Shown: positions 8,926 through 16,563 of the stretch, one piece after another
Position numbering within the stretch: position 1 is the first letter of the stretch
How the letters are laid out: each line of letters opens with the position of its first letter
Source: Gemmatimonadota bacterium
Lineage (GTDB): Bacteria > JAAXHH01
DNA: 64,000 nt
Assembly (NCBI GenBank): GCA_009838645.1
Contig: VXRC01000004.1
Span: 1 to 64,000 of the forward strand
Reading direction: 5' to 3'
Program-made: the position numbers and the translations under genes
The notes under the pieces: model-generated
Database searches by the model: none
What the model saw: the letters and a program-made list of their open reading frames with translations, nothing else
Told to the model about the DNA's origin: nothing

Positions 8926-10362
8926 ATGAATCGTGATGCCCAGGACAGGCTGGTACGCCTCTTCCGCCGTACGTTCGGCCGTGCGCCGTCGCGCATCGCC
9001 GCCCTAGGCGCGGACGGCTCGAGTCGGCAATACTTTCGGCTGGCGGACGGGGGACGGACGGTCATCGGGACGGCAAACGAAGACCTCCGGGAAAACGTCG
9101 CCTTCCTTACGCTGTCCCGCCACTTCCGCCGCCATGGCCTGCCGGTGCCCGAGATCTTCGCCGAGGACCTGGAACAGGGCGTCTATCTGCAGCAGGACCT
9201 GGGTGACGAGACGCTGTACGACCGGGTGGCCGCCACGCGAGCGGAGGAGGGCACTTTTTCGGAAGGGCCGGCCGCGATGTACCGGCGGGTGCTCGACGAC
9301 CTGCCCCGTTTCCAGGTCACCGCGGCAGCGGACCTGGACTTCTCGGTCTGTTACCCCAGGAGCCGGTTCGACGCGCAGTCCATCCGGTGGGACCTGAACT
9401 ACTTCAAGTATCACTTCTTGAAGCTCGTGCCGGTGGACTTCGACGAGCAGGCCCTCGAAAACGATTTCGAGCGGCTCACGGCGTTCCTCCTGGAAGCGGA
9501 TACCCATTTCTTCCTGTACCGTGACTTCCAGTCCCGCAACATCATGTGGCATGAGGGACGCCCGCATTACATCGACTACCAGGGCGGGCGGCAGGGCGCG
9601 CTTCAATACGACGTGGCGTCTCTTCTGCTGGATGCCAAGGCCGACATCCCGTGGGAGATCCGGGACGAACTCCTGGATCACTATGTCGAAGCGGCCGGCG
9701 AGTATGCCCCCCTTCGCCGGGATGCGTTCCTGGCGCACTATTACGGTTACGCCCTGGTCCGTCTCATGCAGGCGCTGGGCGCCTACGGGTACCGTGGCTT
9801 GTACGAAGGCAAGTCCCACTTCCTGACCAGCATCTCCCACGGCGTCCGCAACCTCGAGGGGCTGCTCGAGCGGGACGGCCCGCCGGTCGACCTGCCTGAG
9901 TTGAACCGTGCCTGGTCGCGCATCGTCGACGACCCGGCGCTTCGGAGAATGGGCGAGGTTTCCGGCGAAGGACTGACCGTCCACCTCTGGAGTTTTTCCT
10001 ATCACCTCGGTCTGCCCCGGGATCCGAGCGGAAACGGCGGCGGGTTCATCTTCGACTGCCGGATCGTGAAGAACCCCGGCCGTATACCGGAATACGCGGA
10101 TCTGACGGGAAAGGACGCGCCGGTGGCGGCCTTCCTGGACGAACTCGAGGAGGCACGGTCCTTCCTGGGGGATGCGCTGACCATGGTCGACCGGGCGGTC
10201 GAACACCACCTGCGTCGCGGGTTCACGGACCTGACCGTCGCCTTCGGGTGCACGGGCGGTCAGCACCGCTCGGTGTATTTCGCGGAACGGCTGGCGGCGC
10301 ACCTGAAGGAGCGTCCGGGCTTGAAGGTCCGGCTCAGGCACCGGGAGCAGGAGGATTCGTGA
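8926..10362 (+). CDS. AmgK-like sugar kinase fused to a RapZ C-terminal domain
   Basis: This 478-residue two-domain protein joins an aminoglycoside-phosphotransferase-fold kinase (about residues 20-330) to a RapZ C-terminal domain (about 345-475). The kinase shows YRDFQSRNIMWH at residue 198 onward (catalytic Asp and metal Asn) and HYIDYQGGRQGALQYDVASLL, the arrangement seen in AmgK, which phosphorylates the anomeric hydroxyl of MurNAc/GlcNAc. The C-domain has HLWSFSYHLGLP, FIFDCRIVKNPG and AFGCTGGQHRSVYFAERLA, matching the part of RapZ known to sense glucosamine-6-phosphate; the RapZ N-terminal ATPase with its Walker motif is absent. The stop overlaps the next gene's GTG (GTGA), so expression is coupled to the MurU-like enzyme. 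The substrate is inferred from this pairing and is not proven. Confidence 0.85.
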   Translation: MNRDAQDRLVRLFRRTFGRAPSRIAALGADGSSRQYFRLADGGRTVIGTANEDLRENVAFLTLSRHFRRHGLPVPEIFAEDLEQGVYLQQDLGDETLYDRVAATRAEEGTFSEGPAAMYRRVLDDLPRFQVTAAADLDFSVCYPRSRFDAQSIRWDLNYFKYHFLKLVPVDFDEQALENDFERLTAFLLEADTHFFLYRDFQSRNIMWHEGRPHYIDYQGGRQGALQYDVASLLLDAKADIPWEIRDELLDHYVEAAGEYAPLRRDAFLAHYYGYALVRLMQALGAYGYRGLYEGKSHFLTSISHGVRNLEGLLERDGPPVDLPELNRAWSRIVDDPALRRMGEVSGEGLTVHLWSFSYHLGLPRDPSGNGGGFIFDCRIVKNPGRIPEYADLTGKDAPVAAFLDELEEARSFLGDALTMVDRAVEHHLRRGFTDLTVAFGCTGGQHRSVYFAERLAAHLKERPGLKVRLRHREQEDS

Positions 10363-11174
10363 AGGCCATGATCCTTGCGGCGGGCCTGGGCACCCGGCTC
10401 CGGCCCCTCACCGACGCCCGGCCCAAAGCCCTTGTAGAGGTCGCCGGCCGGCCGATGCTTTACTGGGTGATCGCGCGGCTCGCCCGCCATGGTTTCAACG
10501 ACATCATCATCAATGCTCACCATTTCGCGGAACAGATCGAGGCCTTCGCGGCCGCGTACGATAGTCCCGGCGTTTCGCTGACCGTTTCCGTGGAGGAGGA
10601 GATCCTCGACACGGGCGGCGGGGTGCGCATGGCCGCGTGGTTCTTCCACCGCGAGGAGCCGTTCCTGGTGCACAACGTGGATGTGCTGACCGACCTGGAT
10701 CTGTCCGCGCTGATGACGGCCCACCGGGCATCGGAAGCCGGTTCGGCGTGTGGCGCTCGTTCGGCGCCGGGTGCCCACCGGGCATCGGAAGCCGGTTCGG
10801 CGAGTGGCGCCCTGGTCACCGTCGCCGTGAAGAAAAGGAAGAGTACGCGCCACCTGCTTTTCGACGAGGCGGGACGGCTGGGCGGCTGGCGTTCGGATAT
10901 CACGGGAGAGACGCGCACGGTCCGGCCGATGGAGGGTCCCGTCACCTCCCTGCCCTTCATGGGCGTCTACGTCATGTCGCTGGCGGCGTTGGGCAAGATG
11001 ACCGGTTCCGGTTCCTTTTCGATCATCGACTTCTTCCTGGATCTGGCGGGTACGGGCAGCCCAATTCAGGCCTTTCGGGCCGAAGAAGCCCGGTGGGCGG
11101 ATCTCGGAAGCGTGGACCGAATCGCGGCGGCGGAGCGGCTGTTCGGAAAGGACTGGTTCGCGGATTTCGGTTAG
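10359..11174 (+). CDS. MurU-like sugar-1-phosphate nucleotidyltransferase
   Basis: This 271-residue nucleotidyltransferase (GlmU/RmlA fold) would make an NDP-sugar from a sugar 1-phosphate. It shows the nucleotide-binding opening AMILAAGLGTRLRPLTDARPK, GRPMLYWVIARLARHG, and the metal-binding NVDVLTDLDL. Its coupling to an AmgK-like kinase suggests a MurU role, UDP-MurNAc formation in peptidoglycan-sugar recycling. The GTG at 10359 is favoured: it lies in a GTGA overlap with AGCAGGAGG upstream; the ATG at 10368 is the alternative. Compared with the family, a 54-base direct duplication inserts an Ala/Gly/Ser-rich segment (HRASEAGSACGARSAPGA and a second copy) at residues about 121-156, just after the metal-binding motif, where a short loop is normal. 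The reading frame stays open. Confidence 0.85.
   Translation: MKAMILAAGLGTRLRPLTDARPKALVEVAGRPMLYWVIARLARHGFNDIIINAHHFAEQIEAFAAAYDSPGVSLTVSVEEEILDTGGGVRMAAWFFHREEPFLVHNVDVLTDLDLSALMTAHRASEAGSACGARSAPGAHRASEAGSASGALVTVAVKKRKSTRHLLFDEAGRLGGWRSDITGETRTVRPMEGPVTSLPFMGVYVMSLAALGKMTGSGSFSIIDFFLDLAGTGSPIQAFRAEEARWADLGSVDRIAAAERLFGKDWFADFG
10719..10826 (+). repeat. 54-base in-frame direct duplication inside the MurU-like gene
   Basis: The sequence beginning gcccaccgggcatcggaagc at 10719 recurs at 10773, a period of 54 bases (18 codons). The first 29 bases or so are identical in both copies, and the later part is partly diverged. Confidence 0.85.
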
Positions 11175-11316
11175 TCCGTTCTCCAGGAAAACACCGGTGC
11201 GCAAAGGCCGGGCTTCGCGCCAACGGTCGAAAAGACTTGAAGCGCCAGGCGCCTGCGGTTATCTTAAGACTGTACCTATCTTCCTCTAAACACGCCCTCA
11301 CCCAAAGGAGGTTTAA

Positions 11317-11409
11317 GTGGACGTATCGTCCTCCCGCGGCGCGAGGCAGTGTCTGCGTAGTCTGCTCTATCGCGGTTGTTGCCCCCGCCGAAACTTGTCT
11401 CCCACATAA
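11317..11409 (+). other. Candidate small ORF (30 residues) with perfect Shine-Dalgarno
   Basis: AAAGGAGGT at 11304-11312, an ideal anti-16S match, stands five bases before GTG at 11317; the frame closes with TAA at 11407-11409. The predicted peptide has three cysteines (QCLRSLLYRGCC) and no known family. It could be a leader peptide or small protein; coding potential is unproven. Confidence 0.35.
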
Positions 11410-11464
11410 CCGGCGACAGCGGGTAATTGCGCGACTAAGACTTATCCCTCGGGATTCGCGCTCA

Positions 11465-11501
11465 TTGAGTGTCTCTAGTTGAGCGTCACGATTTGAGCGT
11501 C
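11465..11501 (+). repeat. Three TTGAGYGTC direct repeats, 14-base period
   Basis: TTGAGTGTC at 11465, TTGAGCGTC at 11479 and TTGAGCGTC at 11493 are spaced exactly 14 bases apart, with non-conserved bases between them. Confidence 0.8.
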
Positions 11502-11673
11502 TCCGATAGTTCTCGCGGAACGGCTTTCTCCCAATTTGCGGCCCCGACGGCCTTCTTGTTCGTTCCACCCGGGGCGATGGCGGTTCGTGGATGCACGGGC
11601 ATCCCTGCTTGAAACCGCCTGGATTCCGATCCAATCGCAGCTTTTCTTTTCTCCCCGCGCGGATCGAACTACA

Positions 11674-11760
11674 GGGTCCGAGCCGCTCTTCGTGGGTCCG
11701 AGCCGCCCTTCGTGAGTCCGCGATGTTACACTTGGGTCCGCGCCACAATGAACGGGTCTG
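11674..11760 (+). repeat. Five GGGTCCG-like repeats with exact 20-base period
   Basis: The heptamer appears at 11674 (GGGTCCG), 11694 (GGGTCCG), 11714 (GAGTCCG), 11734 (GGGTCCG) and 11754 (GGGTCTG). The first two 20-base units are almost identical (gagccgctcttcgt versus gagccgcccttcgt after the heptamer); the others keep only the heptamer, so phase is conserved better than the filler. Confidence 0.85.
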
Positions 11761-11864
11761 ACGCCCCATCCCGTCGCTACCCGAAACGAGTCGAGTTGCG
11801 AGGAGCACGCGGCGCGGTTCCAATCTCCGGACGCCGGATATCCGTTATCAGTAAGGAAGGTACC

Positions 11865-13259
11865 ATGATTAGAAGCATGAATGGCAAGACCCCCAGGTTT
11901 CGGATATACGATCTCAGGAACTACAGGAAAATACCGCAGATCGACAGGCTCCCGGACGACCTGAAGTTCGAAATGGAAGTCGTGGCGCGGGTTCTGCCGT
12001 TCCGGACCAATTCCCACGTGGTGGAGCACCTGATCCAATGGGAGAATATCCCTGACGATCCCATGTTCCAGCTCACTTTCCCGCAGCGGGAAATGCTGTC
12101 GCCGGACCACTTCGACGAGGTGGCGGCCCTGGTGAAAAAAGAGGCGGGTGAAGCGGAAATGGAGCGGACCGTGAACCGGATCCGATGGGATCTGAACCCA
12201 CAGCCCGCGGGTCAACTCGAGCACAACGTCCCCAGGGAGGACAACGAGAAACTGGACGGCATGCAGCACAAGTACCGGGAAACGGTCCTGTTCTTCCCGT
12301 CCCAGGGCCAGACCTGCCACGCCTACTGTACCTTCTGCTTCCGCTGGCCCCAGTTCGTGGGCATCGATGAGCTGAAGTTCGCCAGCCGCGAGGTCGAAAG
12401 CCTCATCAGGTACCTCGAAGACAATCCCCAGGTCACCGACGTGCTTTTCACGGGCGGCGATCCCATGGTCATGCGGGCAAAGAACCTCAGCGTGTATATC
12501 GATGCGTTGCTGAAGGCGGATCTCCCTAATCTGCACACGATCCGGATCGGGACGAAATCGCTGGCCTACTGGCCTTACAAGTACCTCACCGACCCGGATG
12601 CGGACGACGTGCTGGCGTTGTTCGAACGGATCACCCGCGCCGGCAAGCACCTGGCGGTCATGGCCCATTGCAGCCATCCCGCCGAACTCCAGCCCGACGT
12701 GGTGTCAAAGGCGGTCAGCCGGATCCGCGGTACGGGAGCGAAGGTTTACACGCAGTCGCCCATCCTGAGGAACATCAACGACGATCCGGACACGTGGGCG
12801 ACCATGTGGCGCAGGCAGGTGGACCTGGGGATGGTGCCGTACTACATGTTCATGGTGCGGGACACCGGCGTGCAGCACTTCTTCGCCGTGCCGATGGTAC
12901 GGGCCTGGGAGATCTTCCAGAACGCCTATCAGCAGGTAAGCGGGATCTGCCGAACCGTGCGCGGACCCAGCATGTCGGCCCATCCCGGCAAGGTCCACGT
13001 AATGGGCATCAGCGAGGTCCACGGGGAGAAGATCATCGCCCTCCGGTTCCTGCAGGGACGCAATCCCGACTGGGTCCTGCGGCCGTTTTTTGCCAGGTAC
13101 GACGAAGAAGCCATCTGGCTGGACGACCTCGAGCCGGCCTTCGGCGAAGAGACGTTCTTTTTCGAGAAGGAACTGGCGCAGTTGTGCGAGGAGGACCAGC
13201 CCTCCGGCCAGTGGGACGAAATGGAATCGCTGGTGCTGGAAGGCGTGGGGTGGAATTGA
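11865..13259 (+). CDS. KamA-family radical SAM protein (lysine 2,3-aminomutase-like)
   Basis: This 464-residue radical SAM enzyme has the cluster-binding CxxxCxxC at Cys151, Cys155 and Cys158 (CHAYCTFCF), followed by LFTGGDPMVM near residue 195, the glycine-rich segment that contacts S-adenosylmethionine. A PLP lysine is plausible at Lys376 in HPGKVHVMGI, since lysine 2,3-aminomutases use PLP together with the radical cluster. The sequence departs from true lysine aminomutase and EpmB around the cluster (FRWPQF instead of an Arg-rich stretch), so it is best placed with aminomutase-related proteins of unknown substrate. The ATG at 11865 follows AAGGAAGG at good spacing; an upstream in-frame start at 11712 falls inside the 20-base repeat array and is rejected. 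The gene converges on the hicB-like gene. Confidence 0.88.
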   Translation: MIRSMNGKTPRFRIYDLRNYRKIPQIDRLPDDLKFEMEVVARVLPFRTNSHVVEHLIQWENIPDDPMFQLTFPQREMLSPDHFDEVAALVKKEAGEAEMERTVNRIRWDLNPQPAGQLEHNVPREDNEKLDGMQHKYRETVLFFPSQGQTCHAYCTFCFRWPQFVGIDELKFASREVESLIRYLEDNPQVTDVLFTGGDPMVMRAKNLSVYIDALLKADLPNLHTIRIGTKSLAYWPYKYLTDPDADDVLALFERITRAGKHLAVMAHCSHPAELQPDVVSKAVSRIRGTGAKVYTQSPILRNINDDPDTWATMWRRQVDLGMVPYYMFMVRDTGVQHFFAVPMVRAWEIFQNAYQQVSGICRTVRGPSMSAHPGKVHVMGISEVHGEKIIALRFLQGRNPDWVLRPFFARYDEEAIWLDDLEPAFGEETFFFEKELAQLCEEDQPSGQWDEMESLVLEGVGWN

Positions 13260-13281
13260 TGCGTTGTGCAGGTTAAGGTCC

Positions 13282-13314
13282 GGTACCACTAAACAGTTCT
13301 GCAATCGTGGTACC
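13282..13314. terminator. Stem-loop between convergent genes
   Basis: GGTACCAC (13282-13289) and GTGGTACC (13307-13314) form a perfect 8-base inverted repeat with a 17-base loop just after the radical SAM gene. There is no T-run, so its role as a terminator is tentative. Confidence 0.4.
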
Positions 13315-13328
13315 TTGGGATTCCCGCG

Positions 13329-13360
13329 GATCCTGGCTACCCACCAGGTAAGCCAGGATC
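13329..13360. terminator. Second stem-loop, 10-base perfect stem, overlapping the hicB stop
   Basis: GATCCTGGCT (13329-13338) pairs perfectly with AGCCAGGATC (13351-13360) around a 12-base loop. It spans the last codons and stop of the hicB-like gene and lies between convergent genes, so it may end transcription from either side. There is no U-tract. Confidence 0.45.
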
Positions 13361-13717
13361 GGTTCTAGTTCCTGAGGTCTGTTCTTCTCCAACTACCGCC
13401 GCGGTCAACTTTTCCCCGGCCCACTGGTTTATACTCACGCCGTCGACTTCGGCCGCCTCGGCTACCGCTGCGTGGATTTCAGGATCAATACGCAACAGAA
13501 GTCTCCCGGAATAAGGTTTGTTCGGAGTCTCTCCCCGTTCGTCACAGCTTTCCAGGTAGAACTCAACCGCCTCTTCAAAAGCCTCGCGAACTTCTCCTAC
13601 GCTTTCTCCGTGAAACGTGATGATGTCGCGAATACCAGCCACACGTCCGACGAAACATCCGTCCTCGTCGCTGTATTCGATGCGCGCTGGATATCCTCTG
13701 TAACGCATCGGTTTCAT
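13337..13717 (-). CDS. HicB-family antitoxin-like protein (orphan)
   Basis: This protein of about 126 residues has the HicB partially degraded RNase-H-like fold (YPARIEYSDEDGCFVGRVAG, then ITFHGESVGEVREAFEEAV) followed by a ribbon-helix-helix DNA-binding tail (LLLRIDPEIHAAVAEAAE, SINQWAGEKL). In HicAB systems it neutralises the HicA mRNA interferase and represses its own operon. No HicA frame (about 60 residues, double-stranded-RNA-binding-like) is found in the roughly 110 bases upstream or downstream, so it appears orphaned. The start is ambiguous among GTG 13726, ATG 13717 and ATG 13708, as no strong ribosome site decides; 13717 is adopted. A palindrome overlapping a TATAAT box upstream suggests autoregulation. 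Confidence 0.85.
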   Translation of the reverse strand: MKPMRYRGYPARIEYSDEDGCFVGRVAGIRDIITFHGESVGEVREAFEEAVEFYLESCDERGETPNKPYSGRLLLRIDPEIHAAVAEAAEVDGVSINQWAGEKLTAAVVGEEQTSGTRTDPGLPGG

Positions 13718-13770
13718 GGCCGACACCCGTCTTCGGGAGAGGTCTTCCGTTGGCGACTATTCATGCTAAA

Positions 13771-13791
13771 TGATATCACATTATAATATCA
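13771..13791 (-). promoter_or_regulatory. Palindromic operator candidate over the hicB -10 box
   Basis: TGATAT (13771-13776) and ATATCA (13786-13791) form a perfect inverted repeat with a nine-base centre. A minus-strand TATAAT occupies 13785-13780 inside it. Ribbon-helix-helix antitoxins typically bind such AT-rich palindromes to repress themselves. No good -35 was found. Confidence 0.5.
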
Positions 13792-13830
13792 CCAGCAAGT
13801 TTTTTTTATTCGTCACCGCAAGCGCCAGGT

Positions 13831-15291
13831 CTAATCCCCCAACCCCGCATGCCGGCAGACGATTTCCACGGCCTTGACCAGGGTCTTCGCGCCGCGCACC
13901 GCGTATTCCTCGATCAGGTTGCCCTCCTGGTCTAACGTACCCAGGCCGGGCCCGAGGAACATCTTCCCACTGTAGATCGTGGCGGGTTCGACGCCCATGT
14001 GCTCCTGGGCGAGCACGATGGGGTTGGTATTGGCCCACAGGTCTTCGAGGTTGAAGATCGGGATGCCGAAGGCGCCGTCCTTCCACGTGCGTTCGTAGTT
14101 GAGCTCGGTGCCGCCCAACTGGTAGGTCTTCGTGAAGATCAGGTCGTCGCGGAAGCGCGCGGGCTCCATCTCCGCGAATTCCTCCACGATGATTTCGTGG
14201 AACCGGTCTATGGGGTCCGTGACCAGTCGGGGCCGGTCGCGCAGGACCTTCAGGTAGGCGGTCAGGCCCACCAGGGTGTCCCGGCCCGGATCGCTGAAGG
14301 TGTAGACCGCCTTTCCGTGGGAGGACAGTTCGCCGTAGCGCTGACCGCCAAGGCCCATGCCCTTTCGAATCGGGTTGATGGTCTCCTCTTTTCCGATGAG
14401 CAGTCCCGATGCGGGCGCGCGGCCCGGCTTGTCCATGCTGTAAGTGATGATGTCGCAGCCGATGTCCCGCGGGTCCATGCCCACGATGGGAATCGAGCCC
14501 CCTGTGTCGACGATGTATGGGACGTCGTAATCCCGGGCCACGTCGGCCAGTTCCTTAAGGAGGATGGGCGCGCCATTCTCGTCCTGCGCACCGAGCCCGT
14601 AGCTGGGGGTGTCGTATCCCACCGTGGCGATGCCCGTGAGCAGCGAAGCGTTTCGCTTGGCGGCTTTCTTCACGTTTTCGATGGTGCCGTCCACGTCGAC
14701 GGAGGTGAGCAGCGACGTGGGATTGTACCGGATCCCGTGGGGATCGTACTTCGCACCGGCCATGCGGACGTAGAGCGTCTCGAGGTTCGCGAGGCTCTTG
14801 TTCTCGATGCCCAGTTCGCCGCCGGCGATGGTCCGGTCCACGAGGAGGTTCTTGTACCGCGGCGGGAAGGCCCGTCCGTATCCGCCGATCCATTCGTAGT
14901 CTTCCCCGTAGGGCATGATCAGGCGGCCGCGGTAGATGTCGCCGTGGCGCATGGAGGGCGGCGCGCACAGGGTCTCGAGCGTGAGGCGCAGCAGCGCTTC
15001 GCAGGTATTGGCGGCTACTGCGTCGTACTCGTCGCCGTAGACGTCCTTGACGACTTCACGGAGTTCGTCTTCGATCACCCGGACCGGGAAGGTCTTGCCG
15101 CCCCGGTTGGCTTCCACGATCGCGTCGAGTACGTAGTCGGGCAGGTTGCCCGGCCTGGCCGAGCTGCCAGCGTACAGGCCGATGTCCTGCTTCAGCTTCA
15201 GCGTGCCGATTTCCTCACCGTATCGTCGTGCCTCCTCGACGATACCGGGAAAGCTGTCGTAGATCGACTGGTACCACTGGTACTTGTACAT
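13831..15291 (-). CDS. PLP-dependent fold-type I enzyme, function unassigned
   Basis: This 486-residue protein looks like a fold-type I PLP enzyme. YIVDTGGSIPIVGMD fits the cofactor-ring Asp region, and ITYSMDKPGRAPASGLLIG supplies a candidate Schiff-base lysine at residue 288. The N-terminal half (YAGSSARPGNLPDYVLDAI; AANTCEALLRLTLETL) resembles SelA/SepSecS-like or aromatic lyase-like enzymes more than ordinary transaminases, but I do not recognise the exact family. It is the last gene of a minus-strand run with a class V aminotransferase, a class I/II aminotransferase and an ornithine-cyclodeaminase-like protein, so amino-acid conversion is the safest inference. The next gene upstream ends 102 bases away, so it may be transcribed separately. 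Confidence 0.75.
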   Translation of the reverse strand: MYKYQWYQSIYDSFPGIVEEARRYGEEIGTLKLKQDIGLYAGSSARPGNLPDYVLDAIVEANRGGKTFPVRVIEDELREVVKDVYGDEYDAVAANTCEALLRLTLETLCAPPSMRHGDIYRGRLIMPYGEDYEWIGGYGRAFPPRYKNLLVDRTIAGGELGIENKSLANLETLYVRMAGAKYDPHGIRYNPTSLLTSVDVDGTIENVKKAAKRNASLLTGIATVGYDTPSYGLGAQDENGAPILLKELADVARDYDVPYIVDTGGSIPIVGMDPRDIGCDIITYSMDKPGRAPASGLLIGKEETINPIRKGMGLGGQRYGELSSHGKAVYTFSDPGRDTLVGLTAYLKVLRDRPRLVTDPIDRFHEIIVEEFAEMEPARFRDDLIFTKTYQLGGTELNYERTWKDGAFGIPIFNLEDLWANTNPIVLAQEHMGVEPATIYSGKMFLGPGLGTLDQEGNLIEEYAVRGAKTLVKAVEIVCRHAGLGD

Positions 15292-15393
15292 GGTTGGTCT
15301 TTTTCGGATCGAAGGTCCACCCGGACCGACCCGGTGTCGGACGTGCCGGAAAACGCTTCTGATGTCGGCACCCGCGCCGGATCGGCGGCGGAA

Positions 15394-16545
15394 TCAGGGC
15401 ATGCCGGAGATCACTTCAAGCGCTCGTTCCACGTCGGCCATCCGGTTGTACAGGTGGGGCGAGAAGCGGATCACGGGACCGCGCAGGGCGACCATGACGT
15501 TGGCTTGCTTCAGGTACCGCTCCACGTCCGAGACATCGCGGCCCGGAAAGCGGGTGGTGACGATGGCCGAACGCTCGTCGGCGTCCCGGGGGGAGGTGAC
15601 CTCGGCGCCGATCGCGGCCAGGCCGTCGATGAGGTGGTCGGCCAGCACCTGGTTGTGGGCGAAGATCCGGTCGATACCGGTGTCCACGAGAAACTCTATC
15701 GATTTAGCGAACCCGCCGGCCAGCCCGTAAGCCATGGTGCTGAACTCGAAACGGGACGCGTCCTCCGGGTAGTCCGGCGGATCGGTGCGGATATCCCAGA
15801 TGTCCTTCTGACTTCTGAAGCCCACCAGGCCGGGCTCGAGACGTGTGGCCAGGTGCGGCGCGAGGTACATGACGGCCACGCCGAAAGGGCCGCACAGCCA
15901 CTTGTACGCCCCGGCGGCCACGGCGTCCACGCCCATGCCGGTCGCGTCGATGGGCACCGCGCCCGCGGACTGCGTGGCATCCACGACCAGCAGGGCGCCG
16001 TGACGGTGTGCGATGTCCGCGAAGGCGGCCAGGTCCCAGCGCTGGCCGCTGCGGAACTCCACGTGGGACAGGGCCACCACCGCCGTATTGTCGTCCACGA
16101 GATCCCTGACGCGATCCGGCTCGACGGTTTCTCCCCGCGCGTGCGCCAGCCGGATCTCGCAGCCCGTGTGATTGGCGACCCGTCTCCAGGGATACACCGA
16201 GGCGGGGAAGGAGACGTCGGTACTGACGACGTTGGTATCCGGTCCGGGCATGACCGCCCAGGCGAGGGAACTCAGGAGCTCGGTGGTGCTGGATCCGGCG
16301 GCGATGTCTGCCGGGGACGCGTTGAATAGGCGGGCCGCCTGCCGGTGGAGTTCGTCGAAGACCGTGGCTTCGGCTTCTTCGTCGAAGTGGTTGCTGCCGT
16401 ACTCGGCGACGTCCCGGTACCATTCGGTGATCGCCGCGGCCGCAGGACGGTACATGGGCGTCACGTTGGCCGCGTTGATATACGTGCAGGTCTGTGCTAC
16501 GGGAAACTCGTCGACCGGTACCAGCGGATCGAGGGACGGCTTCAT
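15394..16545 (-). CDS. Aminotransferase class V (cysteine desulfurase/isopenicillin-N-epimerase-like)
   Basis: This 383-residue fold-type I PLP enzyme is of class V. It shows TCTYINAANVTPMYRPAAAAI near the N-terminus, LLVVDATQSAGAVPID (cofactor-stacking and Asp/His region) and AAGAYKWLCGPFGVA with the PLP lysine at residue 215. It lacks the Cys-containing mobile loop of dedicated sulfur-mobilising IscS proteins, and a bona fide IscS is encoded at 36135, so a role in amino-acid racemisation, lyase or desulfination chemistry is more likely. It lies 18 bases downstream of the class I/II aminotransferase gene, suggesting co-transcription and a shared substrate pathway. Confidence 0.85.
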   Translation of the reverse strand: MKPSLDPLVPVDEFPVAQTCTYINAANVTPMYRPAAAAITEWYRDVAEYGSNHFDEEAEATVFDELHRQAARLFNASPADIAAGSSTTELLSSLAWAVMPGPDTNVVSTDVSFPASVYPWRRVANHTGCEIRLAHARGETVEPDRVRDLVDDNTAVVALSHVEFRSGQRWDLAAFADIAHRHGALLVVDATQSAGAVPIDATGMGVDAVAAGAYKWLCGPFGVAVMYLAPHLATRLEPGLVGFRSQKDIWDIRTDPPDYPEDASRFEFSTMAYGLAGGFAKSIEFLVDTGIDRIFAHNQVLADHLIDGLAAIGAEVTSPRDADERSAIVTTRFPGRDVSDVERYLKQANVMVALRGPVIRFSPHLYNRMADVERALEVISGMP

Positions 16546-16563
16546 GGCAGGCCCTTCCCGAGA

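Larger units (their letters stand above)
11175..11864. other. 690-base intergenic region with two repeat arrays
   Basis: No conserved gene was recognised here. The region holds a candidate 30-residue ORF behind a perfect ribosome site (11317-11409), three copies of TTGAGYGTC with a 14-base period (11465-11501), five copies of a GGGTCCG-like heptamer with a 20-base period (11674-11760), and the kamA-like gene's ribosome site AAGGAAGG ahead of 11865. No clear sigma70 promoter was picked out. Open minus-strand frames here are Arg/Gly/Pro-rich and continue as antisense of the flanking genes, so they are not called. Confidence 0.6.

Noticed and set aside
11674-11760. Possible CRISPR array
   Set aside because: Repeats are seven bases with 13-base fillers; CRISPR needs repeats of about 23-40 bases, spacers of similar size, and usually cas genes. 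None are present.
13799-13807. Run of eight T bases as an intrinsic terminator
   Set aside because: The T-run is on the plus strand, but both flanking genes are on the minus strand, and no GC-rich stem precedes it.
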